Positions 24,710 through 31,953 are shown, counted from the stretch's first letter. The stretch is 36,022 nucleotides of DNA from Akkermansia sp. (GCA_024405415.1 JAKSOV010000009.1:1-36022), one strand, 5' to 3'. Notes: generated by a model not told the origin, from the sequence alone. Translations and numbers: made by a program.

Positions 24710-25360
24710 TCAGCACGCGTGGGAAACCGCGGTGAAGGCGGCAAGCATGCGGTCGGGCATTTTAATGCCGGGGGCAATCTCAATACCGCTGTTAAAGTCC
24801 AACCCGTCGGGGCTGCATTGGGAGAGAGCCTCGGCCACGTTGTCGCCGCTCAGGCCGCCTGCAAGAATCCAGGGGTGGGGGAAGCGCAGCTTGCCGAACG
24901 CAGAAACATCGAGGCGACGGCCCAGACCGCCCGCCTGACCATAGCGGCCCGCATCCAGCAGGTAATAGGCGCAGTAGGGGGCCCAGTCGTCAATCTGCTG
25001 TTGCAGCTCGGCAAGGCTCTCGCAATGCTCGGGCCAGAGCACGCGAATGATGCGCTGAGGGCCGATGAGGGCGGCGTCCTCGCGCGTCTGTTTGCCGTGC
25101 AGCTGCACGAAGTCGAGCCTCGCCTGTTTCACGATGGACAGGATTTCATCCGCCCCTTGGCGCACGAACACACCCACACGCCCCACGTTGGCAGAGTTGA
25201 TGGAAGCGACCATCTCGGGCGAGACACTGCGCGGGCTGCCTTGGTGGAAGATGAAGCCCACGAAGCGCGCACCATAGGCGGCGGCACAATCCACCGTAGA
25301 GGGGTGTGTCTGGCCGCAGACTTTGATAAAGGGCGTCTTGTTCGTGGTGCTTGTCGTCAT
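24710..25360 (-). CDS. trpF: Phosphoribosylanthranilate isomerase
   Basis: TrpF isomerises phosphoribosylanthranilate to CdRP in tryptophan synthesis. The 216-residue TIM-barrel protein has IKVCGQT with the catalytic cysteine, FVGFIFHQGSPRSV, FVQLHGKQ, LLDAGRYGQAGGLGR with the catalytic aspartate, and ILAGGLSGDNVAEAL plus LDFNSGIE for phosphate binding. It is the last gene of trpEGDCF. trpB and trpA do not follow, so tryptophan synthase must lie elsewhere. The gap from trpC is only 11 nt and lacks a heptad element, unlike the three earlier junctions. Confidence 0.95.
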   Translation of the reverse strand: MTTSTTNKTPFIKVCGQTHPSTVDCAAAYGARFVGFIFHQGSPRSVSPEMVASINSANVGRVGVFVRQGADEILSIVKQARLDFVQLHGKQTREDAALIGPQRIIRVLWPEHCESLAELQQQIDDWAPYCAYYLLDAGRYGQAGGLGRRLDVSAFGKLRFPHPWILAGGLSGDNVAEALSQCSPDGLDFNSGIEIAPGIKMPDRMLAAFTAVSHAC

Positions 25361-25371
25361 GCTAGATAAGT

Positions 25372-26145
25372 TCAGCGTTCGGGATGAAGGATGCGCGTGA
25401 GGTTGGTGAGCGGGGAATCGCCCGTCATGAGGGCGGTGCCGATGAGAGCGGCATTATACCCCGCCGCGGCAGCATCGTCAAGGTGTGCACGTGTCTGCAT
25501 GGCGCTGGCGGCAATCCAGCACTCCTGCGGCAGACGGTGCGCGGCAAGCTTCAGCCCCTCCACGCGATCGGTCTTGAAGGTCTCGAGATTGCGGGCGTTG
25601 ACCTGAATGATGCGCGCGCCCGACTCGCGGGCCATCTCCAGCTCGCGCTCGGTAAAGACCTCGACCACGGCGTGGATGCCCTGCGTTTCTGCCAGCTCGC
25701 GGAGGGCGCGGAGACGGGCGACATCGGGCGTGAGCGCCACGATGAGCAGCATCGCGCTCGCGGGGGTGGCAAAGGTTTGGTGCACCTGCAGCTCGTCAAA
25801 GATAAAATCCTTGCGCAGCAGCGGGATGCCCGCGGGGGCTGCGGCATGGAGGTCGCGCACATGGCCCGTGAAGTATTGCTCTTCCGTCAGCACGCTCATG
25901 CAGGTCGCGCCGCCCGCAGCATACTGCCGCGCCACGTCCGCAGGGTCAAGGCGGTCATTGATAACACCTGCCGAGGGCGAGGAGCGCTTGAACTCCGCAA
26001 TCACGCGCAGCGGTTCGCCCGCGGGGGGCGGAGCCATGAGCGCCTTCAGAAAATCCGGGCGCACCCCTGCCCGCGGCGCGGGCATCTCGCGCCGCAGCGC
26101 CGCCAGCTCCGCCTGCTTGGCATCAATGAAACGCTGCAAGTTCAT
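25372..26145 (-). CDS. trpC: Indole-3-glycerol phosphate synthase
   Basis: TrpC closes the indole ring by converting CdRP to indole-3-glycerol phosphate. From ATG 26145 the protein has 257 residues, normal for a monofunctional TrpC. Motifs are VIAEFKRSSPSAGVI with catalytic Lys, LLRKDFIFDELQV, VVEVFTERELE and IIQVNARNLETFKTD. The open frame extends upstream to a GTG at 26238, but those 31 residues would be translated heptad repeat (ITNYKLKI...), so ATG 26145 is the real start. No Shine-Dalgarno sequence is present. Confidence 0.95.
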   Translation of the reverse strand: MNLQRFIDAKQAELAALRREMPAPRAGVRPDFLKALMAPPPAGEPLRVIAEFKRSSPSAGVINDRLDPADVARQYAAGGATCMSVLTEEQYFTGHVRDLHAAAPAGIPLLRKDFIFDELQVHQTFATPASAMLLIVALTPDVARLRALRELAETQGIHAVVEVFTERELEMARESGARIIQVNARNLETFKTDRVEGLKLAAHRLPQECWIAASAMQTRAHLDDAAAAGYNAALIGTALMTGDSPLTNLTRILHPER

Positions 26146-26222
26146 AGAATGTATGATTTGAAAGTCAGGCGCGGCGCAGCCGCGCGGAATTTTCAATTTG
26201 TAATTTGTAATTCCTGACAGGC
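26146..26222 (-). repeat. Heptad/GC-palindrome element between trpD and trpC (copy R3)
   Basis: In the operon sense the order is heptads AGGAATT, ACAAATT, ACAAATT, GAAAATT (26215-26188), the hairpin GCGCGGC-TGC-GCCGCGC (26185-26169), then CTGACTTTCAAATCATACATTCT up to the trpC ATG, given here as the joined pieces CTGACTTTC and AAATCATACATTCT. GAAAATTC before the palindrome and CAAATC after it are shared with copy R2. Confidence 0.85.
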
Positions 26223-26228
26223 CTCGGC

Positions 26229-27233
26229 TTAACTCCACGCAGCAATCACCTTCATGGCCACGCCTTGCGCCACGGCCATGCGGGCGCGGGAGACGCAGGA
26301 CTGCATATCCAGCTCGGGGGCCATGAGGCTGAGGGCGAGCGCCACGTTGATGGTCACCATGTCGTTCATGGCCTTGCTGCCCTGCCCCGAGAGCACGGAG
26401 CGCACGGCGGCCTCGGCCTCCTCGCGGGTTTCCACGCGCAGCTCGTCCTCCGAGGCGGGGGGCGAGAAGCCGTAGTCCGCGGGGTTGAAGGAGAAGGGCT
26501 TGACCTCGCCCTCCTCGATGAGGGCAGCCGTCACGGGGCCGAAGGCGGTCGCCTCATCATAGCCGCCCGCGCCGTGGATGACCAGCGCGCGGCGGTAGCC
26601 GCCCAGCGCAAGCACACTCGCAATCTTTTCAACCATCTCGGCCTTGGCCACACCCATCATCATGTGCGTGGGACGACTCGGGTTAATCATCGGCCCGAGC
26701 AGGTTGAAGAGCGTGCGCACGGCCAGCTCGCGGCGGATGGGGACGATATTCTTGAAGCCGGGGTGGTAGTGCGGCGCGAGGCAGAACGCAAAACCGCTCT
26801 TCTTCAGCGAGGCCTTGATGCCTTCGGGGGCGAGGTCCAGCGGGTAGCCCACGCTCTCCAGCGCATCCGCCGCGCCGGAGGAGGAGGAAACGGCACGGTT
26901 GCCGTGCTTGAGCACCTGATAACCCATGCCCGCAAGGATGAGCGCAGCGCAGGTGGAGCAGTTGAAGCTGTGCTTACCGTCACCGCCCGTACCCACGATG
27001 TCGATGTATTCGCCCTCAATGCCCGTCACGGCAACGGCGCGGGAAAGGCAGACCTCCACGGCAGCGGCCAGCTCCTCCGCCGTCTCGCCCTTGGCGCGCA
27101 GCGTGAGCAGCAGAGCACCCGCCTGCGCGGGGGACAGATGGCCGTCCATCAGTTCGGTCATGGCGTACTTGGCCTCGGACGGCTCCAGATTGATACCGTC
27201 AGCCAACTTATCAAGAATCGGTGCAATAGTCAT
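26229..27233 (-). CDS. trpD: Anthranilate phosphoribosyltransferase
   Basis: TrpD transfers phosphoribose from PRPP to anthranilate. The 334-residue length is typical. Motifs are VGTGGDGKHSFNCST (PRPP and Mg binding), KHGNRAVSSSSGAAD, the anthranilate-contacting HYHPGFKNIVPIRRELAVRTLFNLLGPMINP, and a C-terminal stretch of Ala and Leu. It is not fused to TrpG as in some enterobacteria. The ATG follows directly after the ATC-type heptads of copy R4, with no Shine-Dalgarno sequence. Confidence 0.96.
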   Translation of the reverse strand: MTIAPILDKLADGINLEPSEAKYAMTELMDGHLSPAQAGALLLTLRAKGETAEELAAAVEVCLSRAVAVTGIEGEYIDIVGTGGDGKHSFNCSTCAALILAGMGYQVLKHGNRAVSSSSGAADALESVGYPLDLAPEGIKASLKKSGFAFCLAPHYHPGFKNIVPIRRELAVRTLFNLLGPMINPSRPTHMMMGVAKAEMVEKIASVLALGGYRRALVIHGAGGYDEATAFGPVTAALIEEGEVKPFSFNPADYGFSPPASEDELRVETREEAEAAVRSVLSGQGSKAMNDMVTINVALALSLMAPELDMQSCVSRARMAVAQGVAMKVIAAWS

Positions 27234-27305
27234 AGGAATGTACGATTTACGATGTACGATGTACGATTTTTAAGAGAGGCGCACTTCGTGCGCGGGAGAA
27301 AGGAA
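27234..27305 (-). repeat. Heptad/GC-palindrome element between trpG and trpD (copy R4)
   Basis: In the operon sense the hairpin GCGCAC-GAA-GTGCGC (27293-27279) is followed by five heptads, AAAAATC, GTACATC, GTACATC, GTAAATC, GTACATT (27271-27237), then CCT and the trpD ATG. The 5' side has only a short AATTCC remnant after the trpG stop. The end AAATCGTACATTCCT-ATG closely matches copy R3 before trpC. Confidence 0.85.
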
Positions 27306-27875
27306 TTAAATATTGTCGGGGAAGTTTGCGATGAGTTTCAGACCATCGGTCGTCAAAATACTCTCGGGGTGATACTGCACGCCGACCCACGGGCGGTCCT
27401 TGTAGCGCATGCTCTGCACCTCGCCGTCCTCGTCGCGGGCGGTCACCTCCAGCAGGGGGTGGTTCTCGGGCACCTTCACCACGAGGGAGTGGTAGCGGCC
27501 GATGGTCATGGGGTTGCAAACGCCCGTATAGAGCCCCGTGCCGTCGTGCTCAATCACGCTGGTCTTGCCGTGCATCACGCGCGGCCCGCGCACCACCTCG
27601 CAGCCGGCGAAGTGGCCGAGGCACTGGTGGCCGAGACACACGCCCAACACAGGGATGTGGTGCGGCAGGCGAGCGAGGAACTCCAGGCAGTAGCCTGCAT
27701 GCTCGGGGTTACTCGGCCCGGGCGAAAGCACAACATACTCCAACTCGGGAGAAGTTGCCAGCTCCAAAAGCCGCGGGTTGTCATTCGTCAACACCGTGGG
27801 CGTGCGCCCCGTCTGCATGAAATACTGGACGATGTTGTAGGAAAACGAGTCGTAGTTATCGATAAACAGGAACAT
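27306..27875 (-). CDS. trpG: Anthranilate synthase glutamine amidotransferase subunit
   Basis: TrpG hydrolyses glutamine and passes ammonia to TrpE. The 189-residue class I amidotransferase starts MFLFIDNYDSFSYNIVQYF. The nucleophile is in PVLGVCLGHQCLG and the His-Glu pair is in VQYHPES. No pabA-specific trait can be asserted, so a shared role in folate synthesis is possible. It is the only trp gene with an obvious purine-rich ribosome-binding stretch (AGGAAAGGAAGAAG just before the ATG). Confidence 0.95.
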   Translation of the reverse strand: MFLFIDNYDSFSYNIVQYFMQTGRTPTVLTNDNPRLLELATSPELEYVVLSPGPSNPEHAGYCLEFLARLPHHIPVLGVCLGHQCLGHFAGCEVVRGPRVMHGKTSVIEHDGTGLYTGVCNPMTIGRYHSLVVKVPENHPLLEVTARDEDGEVQSMRYKDRPWVGVQYHPESILTTDGLKLIANFPDNI

Positions 27876-27894
27876 TTTTTCTTCTTCCTTTCCT

Positions 27895-27947
27895 GCGCGT
27901 CAGCGCCGAATTTTATAATTTGTAAATTGTAAATTGTAATTTGTAAT
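27895..27947 (-). repeat. Heptad/GC-palindrome element between trpE and trpG (copy R5)
   Basis: Immediately after the trpE TGA the operon-sense strand carries five heptads of the ACAAATT/ACAATTT type (27944-27910), then AATTC and a short GCGC-TGAC-GCGC hairpin (27906-27895). It ends in a purine-rich tract before trpG rather than in ATC heptads, so only the left arm is present. Confidence 0.8.
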
Positions 27948-29339
27948 TCAATCTTCAGCGAGGATAGTATCAATAATCCTTCCCTTATTGCGGCATTCCA
28001 TCCATTCGTACTTGGGCTCGGAGTCGTACACAAGGCCTGCGCCCATCTGCCAGTAGACGCGGCCGTTGCGGTGCCACATGGAGCGGATGGTGATGCCCGT
28101 GTCGAGGTGCACGGCATCCTTGTCGAGGCCGAGCCAGCCGATGCAGCCCGCGTACGGCCCGCGCGGCACCTCCTCAATCTCGTGGATAATCTCCATGGCG
28201 CGCACCTTGGGCGCACCGCTCACCGTGCCCGCAGGGAAAGCACTGGCCAGCAGGTCGAGGCCGTCCATACCGGGGGCGAGGTCCGCCGTCACACGGCTGG
28301 TCATGTGCATCACATGAGAAAAGCGCTCCACATCCATCAGGCGCTCTACCTTCACGCTGCCGCCCACCGCCACGCGGCCGAGATCGTTGCGACCGAGGTC
28401 CACGAGCATCACGTGCTCCGCGCGCTCCTTGGGGCTGGCGGTCATCTCGCGGGCAAAAGCCTCGTCCTCCTCCTCCGTGCGGCCGCGGCGGCGCGTGCCC
28501 GCAATCGGGGAAAGCAGCAGATGATTCTCCGTGCAGCGCACCATCACCTCGGGGGAAGCGCCGAAAAGCTCCATGTCCGAGAAGTGCATGTAGAACATGT
28601 AGGGAGAGGGGTTAACGGAGCGCATGCGGCGATAGAGCGTGAAGGTATCGCCCTCAAACGCCGCGCTGCATTGCGTGGAGCCCACCACCTGAATCGCCTC
28701 GCCGTCGTGCAGCATTTGGCGCACCTTCTCCACACCCGCCTTGAAGTTCTCCTCCGAGGGGCAGCGCAGCGTCTCGCCCGCCTTGCAGGGCTTGCGGCGG
28801 CTGTCGCGCAGCTGCGGCATGTTCTCGATGTCGCGGGGCTCGCCGATGCTCAGCTGGTAGAGGCGGTTGTACACGTGGTCAAACACCAGCACCGTGGCCG
28901 CAATGACAAGGCGGCTCTCCGCATCGGACACCTTCAGCGTCTGTGCCAGCTTGGGCTGGAAGATGGCGGCCATCTCATAGCCCCAGTAGCCATAGAGCGC
29001 GCGGGTGATGGGCGCCATGTCAGGATTGTCGGGCACGATGTCCACCGCCTTCATCACAGCGCGCATGCCCTCCATGTAGGGCAGCCCGTCCAGCTCCGCG
29101 AGGGGGGCGAGGGCGGCATCGTGCGTCTCCACCTTCAGCTTGCCGTCCGCCACGGAGAACTCCGCGAGGAAATCCGTCGCAATCACGCTGTAGCGGCCCC
29201 ATCGGCCGTCCACCTCCGTACTTTCAAGCAGGATACCGTTGGGGTTCTGCTCGGAAATCTGCATGAAGAGGCGAATGGGCGTCTGGGTGTCGCCCTCCGT
29301 CAATCGTCGGCATTGCTGTCGGAGCTGAATCTGTTGCAT
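27948..29339 (-). CDS. trpE: Anthranilate synthase component I
   Basis: TrpE converts chorismate and ammonia to anthranilate, the first step of the pathway. From ATG 29339 the protein has 463 residues. The N-terminal LLES motif contributes to the tryptophan feedback site. The chorismate-binding region has PSPYMFYMHF, ELFGASPEVMVR, SPIAGTRRRGRTEEED, LVDLGRNDLGRV, FPAGTVSGAPKVRAMEII and YAGCIGWLG. An upstream in-frame start at 29453 would translate through the attenuator terminator and is rejected. No Shine-Dalgarno sequence is seen. Transcription entering this gene must pass the leader terminator 28 nt upstream. Confidence 0.95.
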   Translation of the reverse strand: MQQIQLRQQCRRLTEGDTQTPIRLFMQISEQNPNGILLESTEVDGRWGRYSVIATDFLAEFSVADGKLKVETHDAALAPLAELDGLPYMEGMRAVMKAVDIVPDNPDMAPITRALYGYWGYEMAAIFQPKLAQTLKVSDAESRLVIAATVLVFDHVYNRLYQLSIGEPRDIENMPQLRDSRRKPCKAGETLRCPSEENFKAGVEKVRQMLHDGEAIQVVGSTQCSAAFEGDTFTLYRRMRSVNPSPYMFYMHFSDMELFGASPEVMVRCTENHLLLSPIAGTRRRGRTEEEDEAFAREMTASPKERAEHVMLVDLGRNDLGRVAVGGSVKVERLMDVERFSHVMHMTSRVTADLAPGMDGLDLLASAFPAGTVSGAPKVRAMEIIHEIEEVPRGPYAGCIGWLGLDKDAVHLDTGITIRSMWHRNGRVYWQMGAGLVYDSEPKYEWMECRNKGRIIDTILAED

Positions 29340-29367
29340 AGTGTATATTGTGTTTGAAAATTGTCCG

Positions 29368-29409
29368 AAAAATAAAAAACCGCCGCGGCCCATCGGGAAG
29401 CCGTAGCGG
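29368..29409 (-). terminator. trp attenuator terminator
   Basis: On the minus strand CCGCTACGG-CTT-CCC pairs with GGG-CCG-CGGCGG around a GAT loop (29409-29380), with one internal mismatch and one wobble. TTTTTTATTTTT follows (29379-29368). It stands between the leader peptide and trpE with no other gene in between, so it can only control trp operon entry. Confidence 0.8.
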
Positions 29410-29467
29410 TATCGTGTTATCTTCTTTTTGATGATACGTCCCGTGCGCCGCACGGGGGATGCTTCCC
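29395..29467 (-). promoter_or_regulatory. trp antiterminator pairing
   Basis: GGGAAGC (29467-29461), starting 7 nt after the leader stop codon, is exactly complementary to GCTTCCC (29401-29395) within the 5' arm of the terminator. Between them lies a perfect 7-bp hairpin, CCCGTGC-CGGC... form at 29456-29440 with a 3-nt loop. A ribosome at the stop codon would cover GGGAAGC and let the terminator form; a ribosome stalled at the Trp codons would leave it free to pair. Confidence 0.65.
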
Positions 29468-29473
29468 TGTGTG

Positions 29474-29548
29474 TTAACCCATATAGCCACGCCAGCTCCA
29501 GGCCTCCGCCCGGAACACGCAGTTATGAATGTACACGCAAGAAATCAT
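29474..29548 (-). CDS. trpL: trp operon leader peptide
   Basis: This 24-codon ORF begins ATG ATT TCT and ends A-W-S-W-R-G-Y-M-G then TAA. Codons 17 and 19 are both TGG in a peptide where chance would rarely place two. Attenuation by ribosome stalling at Trp codons is established in enterobacteria and predicted in other groups; here the leader, antiterminator segment and terminator all lie in the right order and spacing before trpE. A -10 box ends 8 nt before the ATG, so the leader peptide itself seems to be read from a nearly leaderless mRNA. GAGGG lies 3 nt before the ATG, too close for a good ribosome-binding site. Confidence 0.75.
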   Translation of the reverse strand: MISCVYIHNCVFRAEAWSWRGYMG

Positions 29549-29556
29549 CTGCCCTC

Positions 29557-29584
29557 ATTCTACTCCCCCTCCCGCGCGCGACAA
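29557..29584 (-). promoter_or_regulatory. trp operon promoter
   Basis: On the minus strand TTGTCG (29584-29579), a 16-nt spacer and TAGAAT (29562-29557) end 8 nt before the leader ATG at 29548. The spacing matches that of the other short-leader promoters in this window. No TrpR-like operator palindrome was recognised. Confidence 0.6.
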
Positions 29585-29617
29585 GAGAGAGTTTTGTCAT
29601 ACAACATTTTTTATCGG

Positions 29618-30004
29618 TCACCCCTCAATTTCCTCCAAAATGCGGCTGATACCGAAAAGCGGGATATCCACCAGCGGACACGCGCAGGGGATGTTGTCGC
29701 GGTCGATGTAGGAATAGGTATGTCGAGCATATTCGCCCATGGAGCTACGCACGAGTATAGACGGCTTGAAGCGCCGGCAGTAGCTGAGCAGGCTCTTGGC
29801 TCGTCGGTTCAGCTCGCCTTTGGCTTCCAGCGGCACTACGCCATGCTTGGTTTCCAACAGGAAATCCATCTCAGCCTGTGATTTATCCGCCAGCCGGAAG
29901 AACGGTTCACGCCCGTACTCGGCAAGGAGCTGCTGATGCACATATTGCTCGGTCAACGCGCCTTTGAACTGCCCGAAGATGGCATTTTCCTCCGCGCTGG
30001 TGCC
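29618..30004 (-). pseudogene. C-terminal remnant of a DUF4143-family ATP-binding protein
   Basis: The frame reads ENAIFGQFKGALTEQYVHQQL, then REPFFRLADKSQAEMDFLLE, PLEAKGELNRRAKSL and a C-terminal IPLFGISRILEEIE. These are features of the nuclease-like C-terminal domain of AAA/DUF4143 proteins, which are normally about 400 residues. Only about 129 codons remain. The frame is cut at TAA 30005-30007, and just upstream an AGL-type motif appears in a different frame, so the loss involved at least a frameshift. No ATPase part remains between this fragment and murJ. An ATG at 29956 would give 112 residues, but a functional product is unlikely. Confidence 0.75.
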
Positions 30005-30081
30005 TTAATCCGGCCCGTTCCCGTCAAGCTACTTTCCCAAAATCGAAGGAAACGTCCTTTTTTTAATCCTCCTTTTCCGTC

Positions 30082-31953
30082 TCATGCGCGCTTGCCGCGG
30101 CGGAGGAAGCGGGCGGCGAGCTGTTGCAGCTCGGGCACGCGGAAGAGGAGGCACGCAGCAGCGTAGAGTGCGCCGCCGAGGATACCGCCGAGGGCCAGCT
30201 CACCGAAGCGCAGGAAGAAGCTGTTGCCGAGCCATGCCGTCGGCTCCGCGCCGCAGAGCGCGTAGGCGCTGCCGCCGCAGAAAAGGGCCAGCACGGCGCC
30301 CGCCGCGAGGATGCGGAGCAGCCCGGGGATGAGCACACGGCCCGCCATGCCGCCCAGCAGGTGACGCAGGTAGAAGAAGTAGAAGAGGAAGTTCAGCGTG
30401 GTCACCACGGAGGTAGTGAGCGCCAGATAGGGCGCGGGCATGCCGAGCACCATCACGAACACATAGTTCAGCCCGATGGATGTGGCACAGGCCAGCAACG
30501 CGAGGAAGGCGGGAGCCCATGGCTTCTCCAGCGCAAGGAACACGGGTTGCAGCACCTTCATGCCCGCGTAGCCCAGCAGACCGAGCGAGTAGGCCGAGAG
30601 CACCGTGCCTGTGAGAATAGAGGCGCTTTCATCGAAGCGCCCGCGCTGGAAGAAGATGCTGACGATGGGGATACTCCAGCAGCAGAGGAACACGGCCGAG
30701 GGCACGGCGAAGAGCGCCACGAAGCGCAGGGCGCGCGCGAGGTGCTCGGAAATCTCGCTGTTGCCGCGCGTGAGCGTCATGCGAGAGACGGAGGGCAGGA
30801 CCACCATACCCACCGCCACACCGAAGAGCGCCACGGGCAGCTGCCAGAGGTGGAAGGCGCTCGAGAGCGCTGTCACGGAGCCCGGCTGCAGGTAGAGCGC
30901 AAAGGAGGTGTTGATAAAAATGTTCGTCTGCGTGATGCCGCTGGCTATGACGCCCGGCAGCATGAGATACCACACCTTGCGGGCCAAGGGGTCTGTGAAG
31001 CGGAACCAACCGCGCTCCCAATGCAGGCCGATGTCCCAATGCGGGCGATAGCCCTCCTTGCGGAGCTTGGGCACCTGCACGGCAATCTGCGCCGCGCCGC
31101 CGAAGACCACGGCCACGGCAAAGCCGTAGAGCGCATTCGGCCCGTAGTGCGGGTCGATGAACCAGCCGATGAGCAGACCGAGGGCGATGGTCGTCAGGTT
31201 GAAGGCCGCGCTGGCGAGGTTCGGCAGCCCGAAGATGCCGAACACATTGAGCGCGCCCATGCAGAGTGCGGAGACGGAGGCCAGCAGGATGAAGGGCCAG
31301 ATGATGCGGCAGAGGTCGGTGGCCAGCCCCATGTAGCTGCGGGCTTCGAGTTTCAGCGCGGGCAGCGAGTCCTCCGCAGGGGTGTCACCAAGGCGCACGC
31401 GGCTCCCCTGCTCCAGCTTCTCCAACGCGGAAACGCGCACGCAGGTAGTCTCCGACAGGGATTCAAGCGCGGCATCGGCGGTAAAGACGGCTTCTTTCAG
31501 CCCGTCGGCGTTCTCGCGCAAGCCTACGTAGGTGGCCGTCTCCGTCATGACGACGGGGGCATCGGCCGGATGTTGCAGCACCACGGCGGCGCGCTCGGGG
31601 TAAAGAGCCTGCATGAACACCCCCGCCGAGAGCACGCCGAGCGCCACGATGCAGAGCATGAGGGAGACGAGCTGCGAGAAGATGCGGTGAGCCAGCGCCC
31701 ACGCGGCCTCACGCCCCGCCTGCTCCTCCTGCTTGCTCATCACGCTGGTGAAGCTCTGGGAGAGAGCGCCCTCCGCGAACATATCGCGCAGCATGTTCGG
31801 CACGCGGAAGGCCGTCAAAAAGGCATCCAGCGCGCCCGTGGCACCGAAGAGAGAGGTGTAGACGATTTCACGCAGCAGCCCCGTAAAACGGCAGCAGAAG
31901 ATGGCCGCCGTCGCGATGAGGCTCTTCTTGTGCAGATTATTGTCGGCAGCCAT
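30082..31953 (-). CDS. murJ: Lipid II flippase MurJ with enlarged periplasmic loop
   Basis: MurJ flips the peptidoglycan precursor lipid II across the inner membrane. The 623-residue protein has the family N terminus CCRFTGLLREIVYTSLFGATGALDAFLTAFRVPNMLRDMFAEGALSQSF, given in pieces: CRFTGLLRE, ALDAFLTAFRVPN and FAEGALSQSF. Helices such as LCIVALGVLSAGVFMQAL and IIWPFILLASVSALCMG follow, with many others to the C terminus. It is about 100 residues longer than usual because an acidic, soluble segment (about residues 120-205) lies between the third and fourth helices. The gene starts 20 nt after the TPR gene at 31974 and is last in its series. Confidence 0.93.
   Translation of the reverse strand: MAADNNLHKKSLIATAAIFCCRFTGLLREIVYTSLFGATGALDAFLTAFRVPNMLRDMFAEGALSQSFTSVMSKQEEQAGREAAWALAHRIFSQLVSLMLCIVALGVLSAGVFMQALYPERAAVVLQHPADAPVVMTETATYVGLRENADGLKEAVFTADAALESLSETTCVRVSALEKLEQGSRVRLGDTPAEDSLPALKLEARSYMGLATDLCRIIWPFILLASVSALCMGALNVFGIFGLPNLASAAFNLTTIALGLLIGWFIDPHYGPNALYGFAVAVVFGGAAQIAVQVPKLRKEGYRPHWDIGLHWERGWFRFTDPLARKVWYLMLPGVIASGITQTNIFINTSFALYLQPGSVTALSSAFHLWQLPVALFGVAVGMVVLPSVSRMTLTRGNSEISEHLARALRFVALFAVPSAVFLCCWSIPIVSIFFQRGRFDESASILTGTVLSAYSLGLLGYAGMKVLQPVFLALEKPWAPAFLALLACATSIGLNYVFVMVLGMPAPYLALTTSVVTTLNFLFYFFYLRHLLGGMAGRVLIPGLLRILAAGAVLALFCGGSAYALCGAEPTAWLGNSFFLRFGELALGGILGGALYAAACLLFRVPELQQLAARFLRRGKRA

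Noticed and set aside
26146-26238. N-terminal extension of TrpC from GTG 26238
   Set aside because: The extra residues are translated heptad repeat and palindrome and do not belong to the TrpC fold. ATG 26145 gives the normal length.
29340-29453. N-terminal extension of TrpE by 38 residues
   Set aside because: It would read through the attenuator terminator and is basic and non-homologous. ATG 29339 gives the normal start.
29368-29617. T-box or TRAP-type control of trp
   Set aside because: There is no T-box consensus and no series of spaced GAG/UAG repeats. The Trp-codon leader with a competing terminator explains the region better.
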